Source: Streptomyces sp. CC208A (GTDB taxonomy: Bacteria; Actinomycetota; Actinomycetes; Streptomycetales; Streptomycetaceae). Taken from it: DNA of 64,000 nucleotides. Both the position numbers and the translations under genes were made by a program. Position 1 is the stretch's first letter; each line of letters opens with the position of its first letter. The DNA lies in assembly GCF_030010625.1 (NCBI RefSeq), contig NZ_JASCXN010000012.1, forward strand, positions 62,001 to 126,000, in the 5' to 3' direction. Shown here one piece after another: positions 17,599 to 24,769 of the stretch. Below the pieces are notes generated by a model, which did not search any database, had not been told where the DNA came from, and worked only from the letters and a program-made list of their open reading frames with translations.

Positions 17599-17628
17599 GA
17601 CGCACACGGACGCACACGGACGCACACG
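17599..17628 (+). repeat. Three direct 10-bp repeats in a leader
   Basis: GACGCACACG occurs three times in tandem (17599, 17609, 17619), ending just before the GAGGGG ribosome site of the methyltransferase gene. Slippage could change leader length or expression; no function is known. Confidence 0.6.
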
Positions 17629-17642
17629 AGGGGCGGCGACAC

Positions 17643-18386
17643 ATGACGGCGCAGCAGTACGACGGGATCGGCGAGGTGTTCGAGGGGTTCAAGGCCCTGC
17701 CGCTCATCCGCTACGGAGAGGTGCCCAGTTTCCTGGAGCTGGTCGGCGACGTCACCGGCAGGACGGTGCTCGACCTCGCCTGCGGCACCGGCTTCTACAG
17801 CCGCGAGCTCAAGCGGCGCGGCGCCTCGGACGTCCTCGGCGTCGACATCTCCTCCGAGATGATCGCCGCCGCGCGGGACATCGAGACCCGCGACCCGCTG
17901 GGCGTACGGTACGAGGTCGGTGACGTCGCCGAACTGAAGCCGGTGGACCGGCCGTTCGACATCGCGCTCGGCGTGCAGTGCCTCAACTACGCCCGGTCCT
18001 TCGCGGAGATGGAGCGCATGTGCGCCAACATCCACCGCGGCCTGAGCGCCGGCGGCGCCTTCTACGTGCTCGCCCAGAAGCCCGACTACGCCTTCGACTG
18101 CGCCTCCCTGGAGACGTACGGCTTCCGCTGCGAGCCGACCGGCGAGGAGATCGAGACGGGCCCGAAGGTCCGGGTCACCGCCCTCCTCGATCCGCACCCC
18201 ATCAGCATCGTCGGCAGCGCCCCGCGTCGCGAGGTCTACGAGGACGCCCTGACCGCGGCGGGGTTCCGTGACGTGGAATGGCTCCCGCTCCGGATCTCCG
18301 AGGCGGGCCTCCGGGCGTACGGCGAGGAGTTCTGGGCCGACCTCCTCGCCCACCCCCCGCTCGAACTCCTCCGCTGCCGCGCCTGA
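17643..18386 (+). CDS. SAM-dependent class I methyltransferase
   Basis: A 247-residue methyltransferase. Motif I is TVLDLACGTGFYSREL (about residues 40-55), followed by GVDISSEMIAAAR and the acidic motif GDVAELKP. The second half with FRCEPTGEEIETGPKVRV and DVEWLPLRISEAGLRAYG resembles small-molecule methyltransferases of antibiotic or ubiquinone type; the substrate is unknown. The GAGGGGCGG ribosome site is well spaced from the ATG. Its stop is 40 bp from the stop of the convergent HD-hydrolase gene. Confidence 0.88.
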   Translation: MTAQQYDGIGEVFEGFKALPLIRYGEVPSFLELVGDVTGRTVLDLACGTGFYSRELKRRGASDVLGVDISSEMIAAARDIETRDPLGVRYEVGDVAELKPVDRPFDIALGVQCLNYARSFAEMERMCANIHRGLSAGGAFYVLAQKPDYAFDCASLETYGFRCEPTGEEIETGPKVRVTALLDPHPISIVGSAPRREVYEDALTAAGFRDVEWLPLRISEAGLRAYGEEFWADLLAHPPLELLRCRA

Positions 18387-18426
18387 CCGCCCCTCGGGGC
18401 CCGGCGCCACAGCGCCTCCGGCGGTC

Positions 18427-18930
18427 CTACGAGGCCGTCGCCTCGGCCAGCAGCTCCGGGTTGACGACCCGCAGGATCGTCGCGACGTGCGCCGGGTCGG
18501 CGGCCGGCCACAACACCCGCCGCGCCGCCCGGTACTTGGCGGCGAGCCGCTCCCGCTGCTCCGGCGGCAGCCCCGCCGCCCGGTCCGCCCGGCTGTTGTG
18601 CGCGTTGTCGGCGATCTTCACGAGCGTGGCGTCGGGATCCCGGGTGATGCGGCGGATCTTCTCCTCGTAGGAGCCGCCGGGGTCGTTGGTGACGGCCTCG
18701 ACGATACGGACGACCCGCTCGGGGACCCCGGCGGCCCGCAGCTCCTCGGCCGTCCACACGGTGTCCTCGACGACGTCGTGGAGCAGCCCCGCCATGGCCA
18801 GCTCGGCCCCCAGCGGGGCCAGCCCCGCCGCCACGGCCCGGACGTGCTCCACGTACGGCACACCGACCTTGTCGACCTGCCCGGCGTGCGCACGGTCGGC
18901 CAGGGCGTCCACTTCGGCGAGGGTCTTCAT
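18427..18930 (-). CDS. HD-domain hydrolase of RelA/SpoT type
   Basis: A 167-residue protein made of one HD domain: HAGQVDKVGVPYVEHV, the metal pair LLHDVVEDT, then VKIADNAHNSRADR with the last metal aspartate. This layout matches the (p)ppGpp hydrolase half of RelA/SpoT and small stand-alone hydrolases such as MESH1, without a synthetase domain, so hydrolysis of an alarmone or another nucleotide is the best guess. The ATG overlaps the stop of the shortened flavoprotein gene by four bases, so its translation may depend on that reading frame. Confidence 0.82.
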   Translation of the reverse strand: MKTLAEVDALADRAHAGQVDKVGVPYVEHVRAVAAGLAPLGAELAMAGLLHDVVEDTVWTAEELRAAGVPERVVRIVEAVTNDPGGSYEEKIRRITRDPDATLVKIADNAHNSRADRAAGLPPEQRERLAAKYRAARRVLWPAADPAHVATILRVVNPELLAEATAS

Positions 18931-19349
18931 GCCCCCATGATGGCGGATGTGCCGGGGGCCGGGGCACAGCAGCCACCGCCTTCTGCCGGCTCCTCCGGGT
19001 CCGGCTGCTCGAAGAGGCCGGCGCCGCCGCAGACCCCGGTCTCCGGGAGGACGAGTTCGACGCGCTCGGCGGACTCGTGGTCGCCGGCGAGGGCGGCGAC
19101 CACGGAACGGACCTGTTCGTAGCCGGTGGGGGCGAGGAAGGTCGGGGCACGCCCGTAGGACTTCATGCCGACCAGGTGGACGCCCTGCTCCGGGTGCGAG
19201 AGCTCCTTCACACCGTGCGGGTGGACGGTGTCGCAGGAGTGCTGGTTGGGCTCGATGCCGCGGCCGACGAGGTGGGCGGCCGCGGCGAGACCGGTGGGGC
19301 CGGCTCCGATGACCACGACGGGCAGCTGCTCGGTGGCGGAGGCGTTCAT
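18927..19349 (-). pseudogene. Internally deleted FAD/NAD(P)-binding flavoprotein (arsenic-operon type)
   Basis: An open frame of 140 residues that joins two distant parts of a protein usually about 400-460 residues long. Residues 1-34 are the dinucleotide-binding start (VVVIGAGPTGLAAAAHL). From residue 35 it continues with NQHSCDTVHPHGVKELSHPE, VGMKSYGRAPTFLAPTGYEQ and the Cys-rich tail ETGVCGGAGLF...GGGCC, which belong to the C-terminal third of ArsR-linked flavoprotein monooxygenases. The frame is kept, so a deletion of roughly 300 codons is inferred near 19245-19250. The NAD(P) and most of the FAD domain are missing, so catalysis is very unlikely. It is divergent from the ArsR gene. Confidence 0.8.
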
Positions 19350-19434
19350 GACGGATCCCCTTCTGTTTCGGCATCTGTCGATCTCTGGCGCCCTCGGCGC
19401 GGCAGGCTGTATCGATAGGTGTCAACATAGAAGT
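19350..19434. promoter_or_regulatory. Divergent ars-type promoter/operator region
   Basis: These 85 bp separate the shortened flavoprotein gene from the ArsR gene. Near the ArsR start the segment TATCGATAGGTGTCAACAT contains the ATCGAT core and, read on the minus strand, TTGACACCTATCGAT. This resembles operators of actinobacterial ArsR regulators and includes a TTGACA-like -35 element facing the flavoprotein gene. Confidence 0.5.
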
Positions 19435-19797
19435 ATGCTGAACGCGAACGCCCTGCCGCTGCTTCAGCCCGAGGTCCAGCCGTGCTGCCCGCCGCTCGAC
19501 GAGCGTCCGCTGACCGCCGAAGAGGCCGAGCGGACCGCGAAGATGTTCAAGGCCCTCGGCGATCCGGTCCGGCTGTGCCTGTTCTCGGCGGTCACCTCCC
19601 ACGAGGGCGGCGAGGCGTGCGTCTGCGACATCTCCGACGTCGGCGTCTCGCAGCCCACCGTCTCCCACCACCTGAAGAAGCTGAAGGAAGCCGGCCTGCT
19701 CTCCTCCGAGCGGCGCGGCACCTGGGTCTACTACCGCGTCGAGCCCGCCGTCCTCGCCGCCATGGGCGCGCTCCTCACCAAGGCGGCGACCGCGTAG
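19435..19797 (+). CDS. ArsR/SmtB-family metalloregulator
   Basis: A 120-residue winged-helix repressor. After a short N-terminal region with CCPPLDERPLT comes the recognition domain: MFKALGDPVRLCLFSAV, then EACVCDISDVGVSQPTVSHH with the CVC metal/arsenite-binding cysteines in the helix before the DNA-recognition helix, and LLSSERRGTWVYYRV as the wing. The cysteine arrangement suggests As(III)/Sb(III) sensing, with the N-terminal CC pair as a possible extra ligand. The start ATG has no ribosome site, so a leaderless or nearly leaderless mRNA is likely. It probably represses itself and the divergent gene. Confidence 0.92.
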   Translation: MLNANALPLLQPEVQPCCPPLDERPLTAEEAERTAKMFKALGDPVRLCLFSAVTSHEGGEACVCDISDVGVSQPTVSHHLKKLKEAGLLSSERRGTWVYYRVEPAVLAAMGALLTKAATA

Positions 19798-19863
19798 CGG
19801 GCCGGGTGAACGGTCCGGGGCGGGGTACGCGCCGTACACACCCCACCGGAAGGAGTCGCCGTC

Positions 19864-20274
19864 ATGGAGACAGCCGTACGAGGCATGATCAACACCTTCC
19901 CGGCGCCCCTCGACGAGCTCGACACGGACGCGACGGCCCGCTGCGTCGAGGCATGCATCGCCTGCGCGCAGGCATGTACCGCCTGTGCGGACGCCTGCCT
20001 CTCCGAAGGAGTGGTCGGCGAACTCGTCACCTGCATCCGTACCGACCTCGACTGCGCGGACCTCTGCACCGCCACGGCGGCCGTGCTGTCCCGGCACACC
20101 GGTCACGACACCGAGGTCACCATGGCCGTCCTGGCCGCCTGCCGCACGGCCTGCCGGGTCTGCGCCGCCGAGTGCGAGCGGCACGCCTCCAGTCACGAGC
20201 ACTGCCGCATCTGCGCCGAGGCCTGCCGTACCTGTGAGGAGGCCTGCCGGACCCTCCTCGACCGCCTCGGCTGA
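19864..20274 (+). CDS. Four-helix-bundle copper-binding protein (Csp/DUF326 type)
   Basis: A 136-residue protein with 18 cysteines arranged in CxxxC and CxxC steps along amphipathic helices: CVEACIACAQACTACADAC, then CIRTDLDCADLC, CRTACRVCAAEC and CRICAEACRTCEEAC. This is the pattern of the cytosolic copper storage proteins, in which cysteines point into a four-helix bundle and bind many Cu(I) ions. There is no signal peptide. GGAAGGAG is a strong ribosome site. Standing directly after the ArsR gene, it may be under the same metal control, and could bind As(III) or Cu(I). Confidence 0.9.
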   Translation: METAVRGMINTFPAPLDELDTDATARCVEACIACAQACTACADACLSEGVVGELVTCIRTDLDCADLCTATAAVLSRHTGHDTEVTMAVLAACRTACRVCAAECERHASSHEHCRICAEACRTCEEACRTLLDRLG

Positions 20275-20303
20275 CCGTCGGAAGACTGCCGGAGGAGGCC
20301 ACA

Positions 20304-20495
20304 GTGAACGGGGAACAGCACCCCGACCGGGCGGACGCGGCCGCCGACGAGCGCCGCGCCCGTTCGGCACGGCGCGAGGCCGAGGAGACGGCCCAGCACC
20401 GCTCGAAACGCTCCGTGGACGACGCGCACGGCAGCACCGCCAAGCGGCAGACCCCGGGCTCCGGCCGGGAGGAGCAGCGCGAGCCCCACCCGTGA
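20304..20495 (+). CDS. Small hydrophilic hypothetical protein
   Basis: A 63-residue very polar protein (MNGEQHPDRADAAADERRAR...) rich in Arg, Glu and Ala, probably disordered or helical. GGAGGAGG lies six bases before the GTG start, a strong sign of translation. It comes 29 bp after the copper-protein gene on the same strand and is likely in its operon. I recognise no family. Confidence 0.6.
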   Translation: MNGEQHPDRADAAADERRARSARREAEETAQHRSKRSVDDAHGSTAKRQTPGSGREEQREPHP

Positions 20496-20804
20496 GCACC
20501 GTCCGAGTTCGACCCTTGTCCGGCCACCGGAAGCGCAGGGGTCCGCGAGGCAGGCCGGAACTGGCCATGGTCGTCAGGCACTCGCGGCCCCTGTGACGGC
20601 GCGTCATGCGCGCGCCCACGGTCTCAGGAGAGCACAACAGCCCAGCAAGACACCTGTGTTCCCGGAATTCCGGTTCGCCTCGACCGGGGGTTGTGGGCAT
20701 GATCAGGCGGGCAGGTTTGCAGCGTCGCGTGGCGGGAATTGTCGGCCGTCAGTGACAGCGGCAACAGACAAAGGATTTTGAGGACTGAAGGAGGTGGACC
20801 GACC
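20496..20804 (+). promoter_or_regulatory. 309-bp region upstream of the terpene synthase gene
   Basis: No gene is visible. The section contains the small perfect dyad TGACGGCGCGTCA at 20594-20606 and, from about 20690, a less GC-rich stretch leading to the GAAGGAGG ribosome site, where the promoter of the terpene synthase is expected. Confidence 0.45.
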
Positions 20805-21941
20805 ATGCCCCTGCATGCCGTCGAAATCCCCGAGTTGTGGATGCCACATCCCCTACGGGTCAACCCGCATCTGCCGGGCCTGCGGGCGGAGAGCGAGACC
20901 TGGGCGCGCGAGATGGGCATGCTGGACACCGGGGACGGACGGCCCGACCGTCGCCCGATCTGGACCCTGTCCCAGTTCCGGGCCATGACGGTGGATCTGC
21001 TCACCGCCTGGACCCTGCCCGACGCCTCACCCGAGGCCCTCCGGCTCAACCACCGGTTCAACATCTGGGCCCTCGCCTGGGACGACTACTTCGCCCACTC
21101 CTTCAAACGGACGAGCGACCTCCAGGGCGCACACGACTTCACCGCGCGCCTCCACGCCTTCCTGCGCCCCGATGCGCCCGCCCGCCTCCCCGAACCGGTC
21201 AACGCCGTCGAGCGGGGCATCGCCGACCTCCAGCAGCACCTCTTCCCGCCCCGACTGGCGCACTGGCGCCAGGAGTTCAACCGCGCGCTGGCCCGTTACA
21301 TCGACGCGGGCGTCGAGGAGCTGGCCAACAGCCGCACCGGCCGCGTCCCCCATCTGATCGACTACGCGCCGTTCCGCCGCGAGAGCTTCGCCGCCCACAC
21401 CGCCCCCTACTCCGTCGAACTCGCCACGGGCGCCCGAATACCCGACCGGATCCGGCACACCCGCCCCGTCCGCGGACTGACCGCCGCCTTCATGGACGTC
21501 ATGGGCCTGGCGAACGACATCGCCTCCTACGAACGGGAGGTCCACGAGGAACACGACGTCAACAACCTCGTCGTGGTCCTCGGCACCTCCCTCGGCATCC
21601 CCCTCCGCGAGGCCGTCCCGGCCTCCGTCCACCTCGTCAACTCCCGTATGCGCGACTTCGAGCAGCACCGCGAGGAGGACATCCCGCTGCTGGTCCGCCG
21701 CGCCGGCCTCGACCCCGAGGAGCGGGCCGGGCTGGAGACCTGGATCGGCGGGGCGTGCAGCTTCCTGTCCGGGCTCCACGCCTGGTACACCGGCGCCCCC
21801 CGGTACGTCCCCGCCGACCCGCCCATCCCCGAACAGCGCCTGCCCGCCGCCCCCGCCGAGGAGCCGTACCGGAGGGGTGCCGGCCGGCACGCAGCGACAC
21901 CCCCCTCGGCCGTGGGGCTCGGCCTCGACACCGAGCCGTGA
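20805..21941 (+). CDS. Class I terpene synthase
   Basis: A 378-residue bacterial terpene cyclase. The N-terminal IPELWMPHPLRVNPHL and ESETWAREMGML are typical of the sesquiterpene-cyclase/geosmin group. The first metal motif appears as WALAWDDYFAHSF, a DDxxx variant, and the second as NDIASYEREVHEE, a full NSE triad. The C-terminal LSGLHAWYTGAPRY completes the fold, followed by a 50-residue Pro-rich tail. It should cyclise farnesyl or geranylgeranyl diphosphate; the product cannot be predicted by eye. The GAAGGAGG ribosome site is strong. Its stop is five bases from the stop of the convergent conservon P450. Confidence 0.92.
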   Translation: MPLHAVEIPELWMPHPLRVNPHLPGLRAESETWAREMGMLDTGDGRPDRRPIWTLSQFRAMTVDLLTAWTLPDASPEALRLNHRFNIWALAWDDYFAHSFKRTSDLQGAHDFTARLHAFLRPDAPARLPEPVNAVERGIADLQQHLFPPRLAHWRQEFNRALARYIDAGVEELANSRTGRVPHLIDYAPFRRESFAAHTAPYSVELATGARIPDRIRHTRPVRGLTAAFMDVMGLANDIASYEREVHEEHDVNNLVVVLGTSLGIPLREAVPASVHLVNSRMRDFEQHREEDIPLLVRRAGLDPEERAGLETWIGGACSFLSGLHAWYTGAPRYVPADPPIPEQRLPAAPAEEPYRRGAGRHAATPPSAVGLGLDTEP

Positions 21942-21946
21942 CGGGA

Positions 21947-23410
21947 CTACGACAGCCGCAGCAGCCGCCGTAGCCGCGCCCACCACGACGTGTCCGCCGT
22001 CCCGGGCCGTTCGCCCGGTCCGGGAGCGGGCTCCGGTACGTCCTCCGGCGCCGCGGCCTGCGCCGGGACCTCGACGAGCTGCGGGGGAGGGGCCGACGGC
22101 AGCGGCGTCTCGTCCTGGTGGCCCCTCGGGGCGCGCGGGGCGAAGGTGACGGGCAGTGCCGTCAGGTGCCGCGCCCAGGTCGAGGACCGCCAGCTGAGCT
22201 CCTCCTCCGGGACGGCCAGCACGATGTCGGGCAGCCGGGTGAGCAGGATGTCGATGCCGGTGTCGGCGATGATGCGGCCGATGTCCTGACCGGGGCACTC
22301 GTGGCTGCCGGCGCTGAACGACAGGTGGGCGCGGTTGTGGTGGACGGGCGCCGCGGGATCGGGCCGGACCGCCTGGTCCATGTTCCCGGCCGCCAGGCCG
22401 AGCAGCAGCATGTCGCCCGCCCTGATCTGCTGCCCGCCGAGGGTGGTGTCGCCGTTGGCGTACCGGGACGGACACACCATCAGCGGCGGCTCGTCCCACA
22501 GGACCTGCTCCACCGCCTCGGGCAGCGTCATCTGACCACCGGCCAGCGAACCGCGGAACCGCGGGTCGGTGACCACCATCCGCAGCACGTTGGACATCAG
22601 GTTGGCCGTGGTCTCGTACCCGGCGAGCAGGACCAGGCGCAGGTGCTGCACGACCTCCTCGTCGGTGAGGCCCGCCGGGTGCGACATCAGCGCGGAGGCG
22701 ATGTCCTGCCCGGGCTTGACCCGCTTGTCCCGGACGAGCTGCTCCAGACTCTCCACCACGAACGCGTTGCTGGCGAGCGAGGTCTCGGTGGCCTTGAAGA
22801 GGTCCCGGGCGGCCTGGACGAGCTTCGGCGCCGCCTCGTCCGACATGCCGAGCAGATGGATGAGGGTGAGCATCGGCAGGTGCTCGGTGAACCGGTCGAC
22901 GAGCTCGGCCTCGCCGTCCTGGCAGAAGGTGTCGATCAGCTCGTGGGCGAAGCGGTTGATACGGCGCCGGATCCCCCGGTGGTCGAACTGGTCGAGGGAG
23001 GCGGTGACCGCGCTGCGCAGCCGCTGGTGCTCCTCGCCGTCCGCGCACACGCAGTCGGGGCGCCAGCCGATCATCGGCATCAGCGGGGAGGTGGCGGGGT
23101 CGATCTCCCCGGTGCTCCAGCCGTGCCAGACCCGCGGGTCGCGGGAGAACTGGGTGGCTCGGGTGGCCACGTCACGGTTCTCGTTGTACCCGAGGACGAG
23201 CCAGGCGCGGACGTCGCCGTCGAGGAGCACGGGCGCCACCGGGCCGTGGGCGGCGCGCAGCTCCTCGTACAGGCCCATGGGGTCGGTCTCGGCGGCGGGC
23301 CCGTAGAGCCGGGCCGCTCCGCCGGGGCCGGTGGCCGCGTGGGCCGGGCAGCCGGGCGGCGGCACGAGCCCGGGTTCCTGGACGGTGTGCTCGGGGACGG
23401 GGCGGGTCAT
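21947..23410 (-). CDS. cvnE: Conservon 2 cytochrome P450, CYP157-like, without ExxR motif
   Basis: A 487-residue P450 with the haem motif FSAGSHECPG (Cys372) and the I-helix LLAGYETTANL. The K-helix, normally ExxR, reads EQVLW (residues 301-305): the arginine and the aligned glutamate are gone. Exactly this kind of change (EQSLW) is known for the CYP157 family of Streptomyces, whose genes lie in conservons, so I assign it there. The last about 65 residues form a Pro-rich extension. The ATG overlaps the cvnD stop by four bases, so it is the fifth conservon cistron. The substrate is unknown; electron partners are not encoded nearby. Confidence 0.9.
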   Translation of the reverse strand: MTRPVPEHTVQEPGLVPPPGCPAHAATGPGGAARLYGPAAETDPMGLYEELRAAHGPVAPVLLDGDVRAWLVLGYNENRDVATRATQFSRDPRVWHGWSTGEIDPATSPLMPMIGWRPDCVCADGEEHQRLRSAVTASLDQFDHRGIRRRINRFAHELIDTFCQDGEAELVDRFTEHLPMLTLIHLLGMSDEAAPKLVQAARDLFKATETSLASNAFVVESLEQLVRDKRVKPGQDIASALMSHPAGLTDEEVVQHLRLVLLAGYETTANLMSNVLRMVVTDPRFRGSLAGGQMTLPEAVEQVLWDEPPLMVCPSRYANGDTTLGGQQIRAGDMLLLGLAAGNMDQAVRPDPAAPVHHNRAHLSFSAGSHECPGQDIGRIIADTGIDILLTRLPDIVLAVPEEELSWRSSTWARHLTALPVTFAPRAPRGHQDETPLPSAPPPQLVEVPAQAAAPEDVPEPAPGPGERPGTADTSWWARLRRLLRLS

Positions 23411-24027
23411 GCGGTCTCCTGGGCGGCGAGGGTGCACAGGTAGACCATCAGCGAGAGCAGGGCGTCCCGGCAGGACGCCCGGTCACGTGCGTCGCAGGTG
23501 ACGAGAGGGACGGAATCGCTGAGGGCCAGGGCCGTGCGCAGTTCTGGTAGCGGGTACTGGGGTGCCTCGGGGAAGGTGTTGACGGCCACGACGAACGGGA
23601 CGCGGCGGTCCTCCAGACGGGTGATGATCTCGAAGCAGACCTCGATCCTGCGGGTGTCGACGAGGACCACGGCACCGAGCGCGCCCTCGAAGATCCCGTT
23701 CCACAGGAACCAGAAGCGCTCCTGCCCCGGGGTCCCGAACAGGTACAGGATCAGCTCCTCGTTGATGCTGATCCGGCCGAAGTCCAGCGCGACGGTCGTG
23801 GTGTTCTTGCCCGCCACGCCGGGGTTGTGGTCGATGCCGACGCCGGCCTGCGTCATGCGTTCCTCGGTGGTCAGCGGGGGGATCTCGCTCACCGCTCCGA
23901 CCATCGTCGTCTTGCCGACGCCGAAGCCGCCGACGACGACCACCTTGACGCCCCTGGCGCCGTGGGGCAGCAGCAGGGCGGTGTCGCGCGGGCCTGCCCT
24001 GAGCGTGTCAGAGTCTCCGTAGTCCAT
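23407..24027 (-). CDS. cvnD: Conservon 2 Ras-like GTP/ATP-binding protein
   Basis: A 206-residue protein with P-loop GGFGVGKTTMV, switch region VALDFGRISIN and the motif YLFGTPGQERFWFLWN. Compared with the conservon 1 homologue it has a longer N-terminus (DYGDSDTLRAGPRD...). It shares 20 bp with the end of cvnC and four with the start of the P450, as in other five-gene conservons. It is expected at the inner membrane face with CvnA, B and C, switching between nucleotide states. Confidence 0.93.
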   Translation of the reverse strand: MDYGDSDTLRAGPRDTALLLPHGARGVKVVVVGGFGVGKTTMVGAVSEIPPLTTEERMTQAGVGIDHNPGVAGKNTTTVALDFGRISINEELILYLFGTPGQERFWFLWNGIFEGALGAVVLVDTRRIEVCFEIITRLEDRRVPFVVAVNTFPEAPQYPLPELRTALALSDSVPLVTCDARDRASCRDALLSLMVYLCTLAAQETA

Positions 24028-24364
24028 GGATCACCGCCTCCAAGAGGTCGCGGTCGGGGAAGGCCGCGACGGGCACGGGCGCAATCGCCTCGACGCGTTC
24101 GTCGTCGACGAGCTGGGACAACAGCACGGTGACGACGCTGAACGGAAGGCTGAGGTAGGCCGAGATCTCGGCCACCGACAGCGGGTACTCGCACATGGAG
24201 AGGATGGCGGCCTGTTCGGGCTGCATCGAGGGCTCCGGCGCGGATCTCGTCGCGATCAGCGTGACGAGGTCGAAGGTCTTGGCCGAGGAACCCTCGCCGC
24301 CGGTGATGACGTACAGCGGTACGGGGGTTCCCTCGTCCCAGGGCTTCTGGTTCTCCGAGGTCAC
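24008..24364 (-). CDS. cvnC: Conservon 2 DUF742 protein
   Basis: A 118-residue DUF742 protein with LYVITGGEGSS, FDLVTLIA, MQPEQAAILSMCEYPLSVAE and the usual ending LLEAVIHGLRRL. The helix-turn-helix-like middle (VAEISAYLSLPFSVVTVLLSQL) is well kept. Four-base overlap with cvnB upstream and a 20-bp overlap with cvnD downstream show coupled translation. Confidence 0.93.
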   Translation of the reverse strand: MTSENQKPWDEGTPVPLYVITGGEGSSAKTFDLVTLIATRSAPEPSMQPEQAAILSMCEYPLSVAEISAYLSLPFSVVTVLLSQLVDDERVEAIAPVPVAAFPDRDLLEAVIHGLRRL

Positions 24365-24768
24365 ATCGCCTGCCGGACGTCTTCACGAGGCGGACTGGTC
24401 ATGTGCCGGCCGATCCTGACCACCAGTGTCCGCATGCGGTCGCCGAGCAGTCCCGCGTCCACCTCCGCGTCGGCCAGGACGGCGAGGTACGCGCCGGGAC
24501 CGGCCGCCATCAGGGAGAAGTAGCCGCCGTCGGCCTCGATGCCGACCATGTGGGTCGTGCCGTTGCCGTGCGGGAACATCTGCGCGATGGCCCGGGCCAG
24601 GCTCTGGATGCCGGAGCAGGCGGCGGCGATCGCGTCGGCGGTGTCGGGCGCCGTGTTGGCCTGGCCGATGCACAGACCGTCCGAGGAGAGGACGACCACG
24701 TGCCGTACGTGCGGAACGCCGCCCACGAGTTCGGTGAGCATCCAGTCGATGTTGGGCAGTGGCTGCAT
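24361..24768 (-). CDS. cvnB: Conservon 2 roadblock/LC7 protein
   Basis: A 135-residue roadblock protein: IDWMLTELVGGVPHVRHVVVLSSDG, AAACSGIQSLARAIAQMF and YLAVLADAEVDAGLLGDRM. I chose the ATG at 24768, since GAGG lies about ten bases upstream and it starts just after the cvnA stop (24770); an in-frame ATG at 24783 would add five residues and overlap cvnA. It lacks the glutamate/lysine-rich N-terminus of the conservon 3 proteins. Confidence 0.92.
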   Translation of the reverse strand: MQPLPNIDWMLTELVGGVPHVRHVVVLSSDGLCIGQANTAPDTADAIAAACSGIQSLARAIAQMFPHGNGTTHMVGIEADGGYFSLMAAGPGAYLAVLADAEVDAGLLGDRMRTLVVRIGRHMTSPPREDVRQAM

Positions 24769-24769
24769 G

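Larger units (their letters stand above)
17252..17642. other. 391-bp intergenic region upstream of conservon 1
   Basis: This stretch lies between the divergent conservon 1 and methyltransferase genes and should hold both promoters. The part at 17300-17400 is lower in GC than its surroundings, which suits the conservon promoter. It also contains a 10-bp-stem hairpin and a triple direct repeat described separately. I see no convincing gene. Confidence 0.5.
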
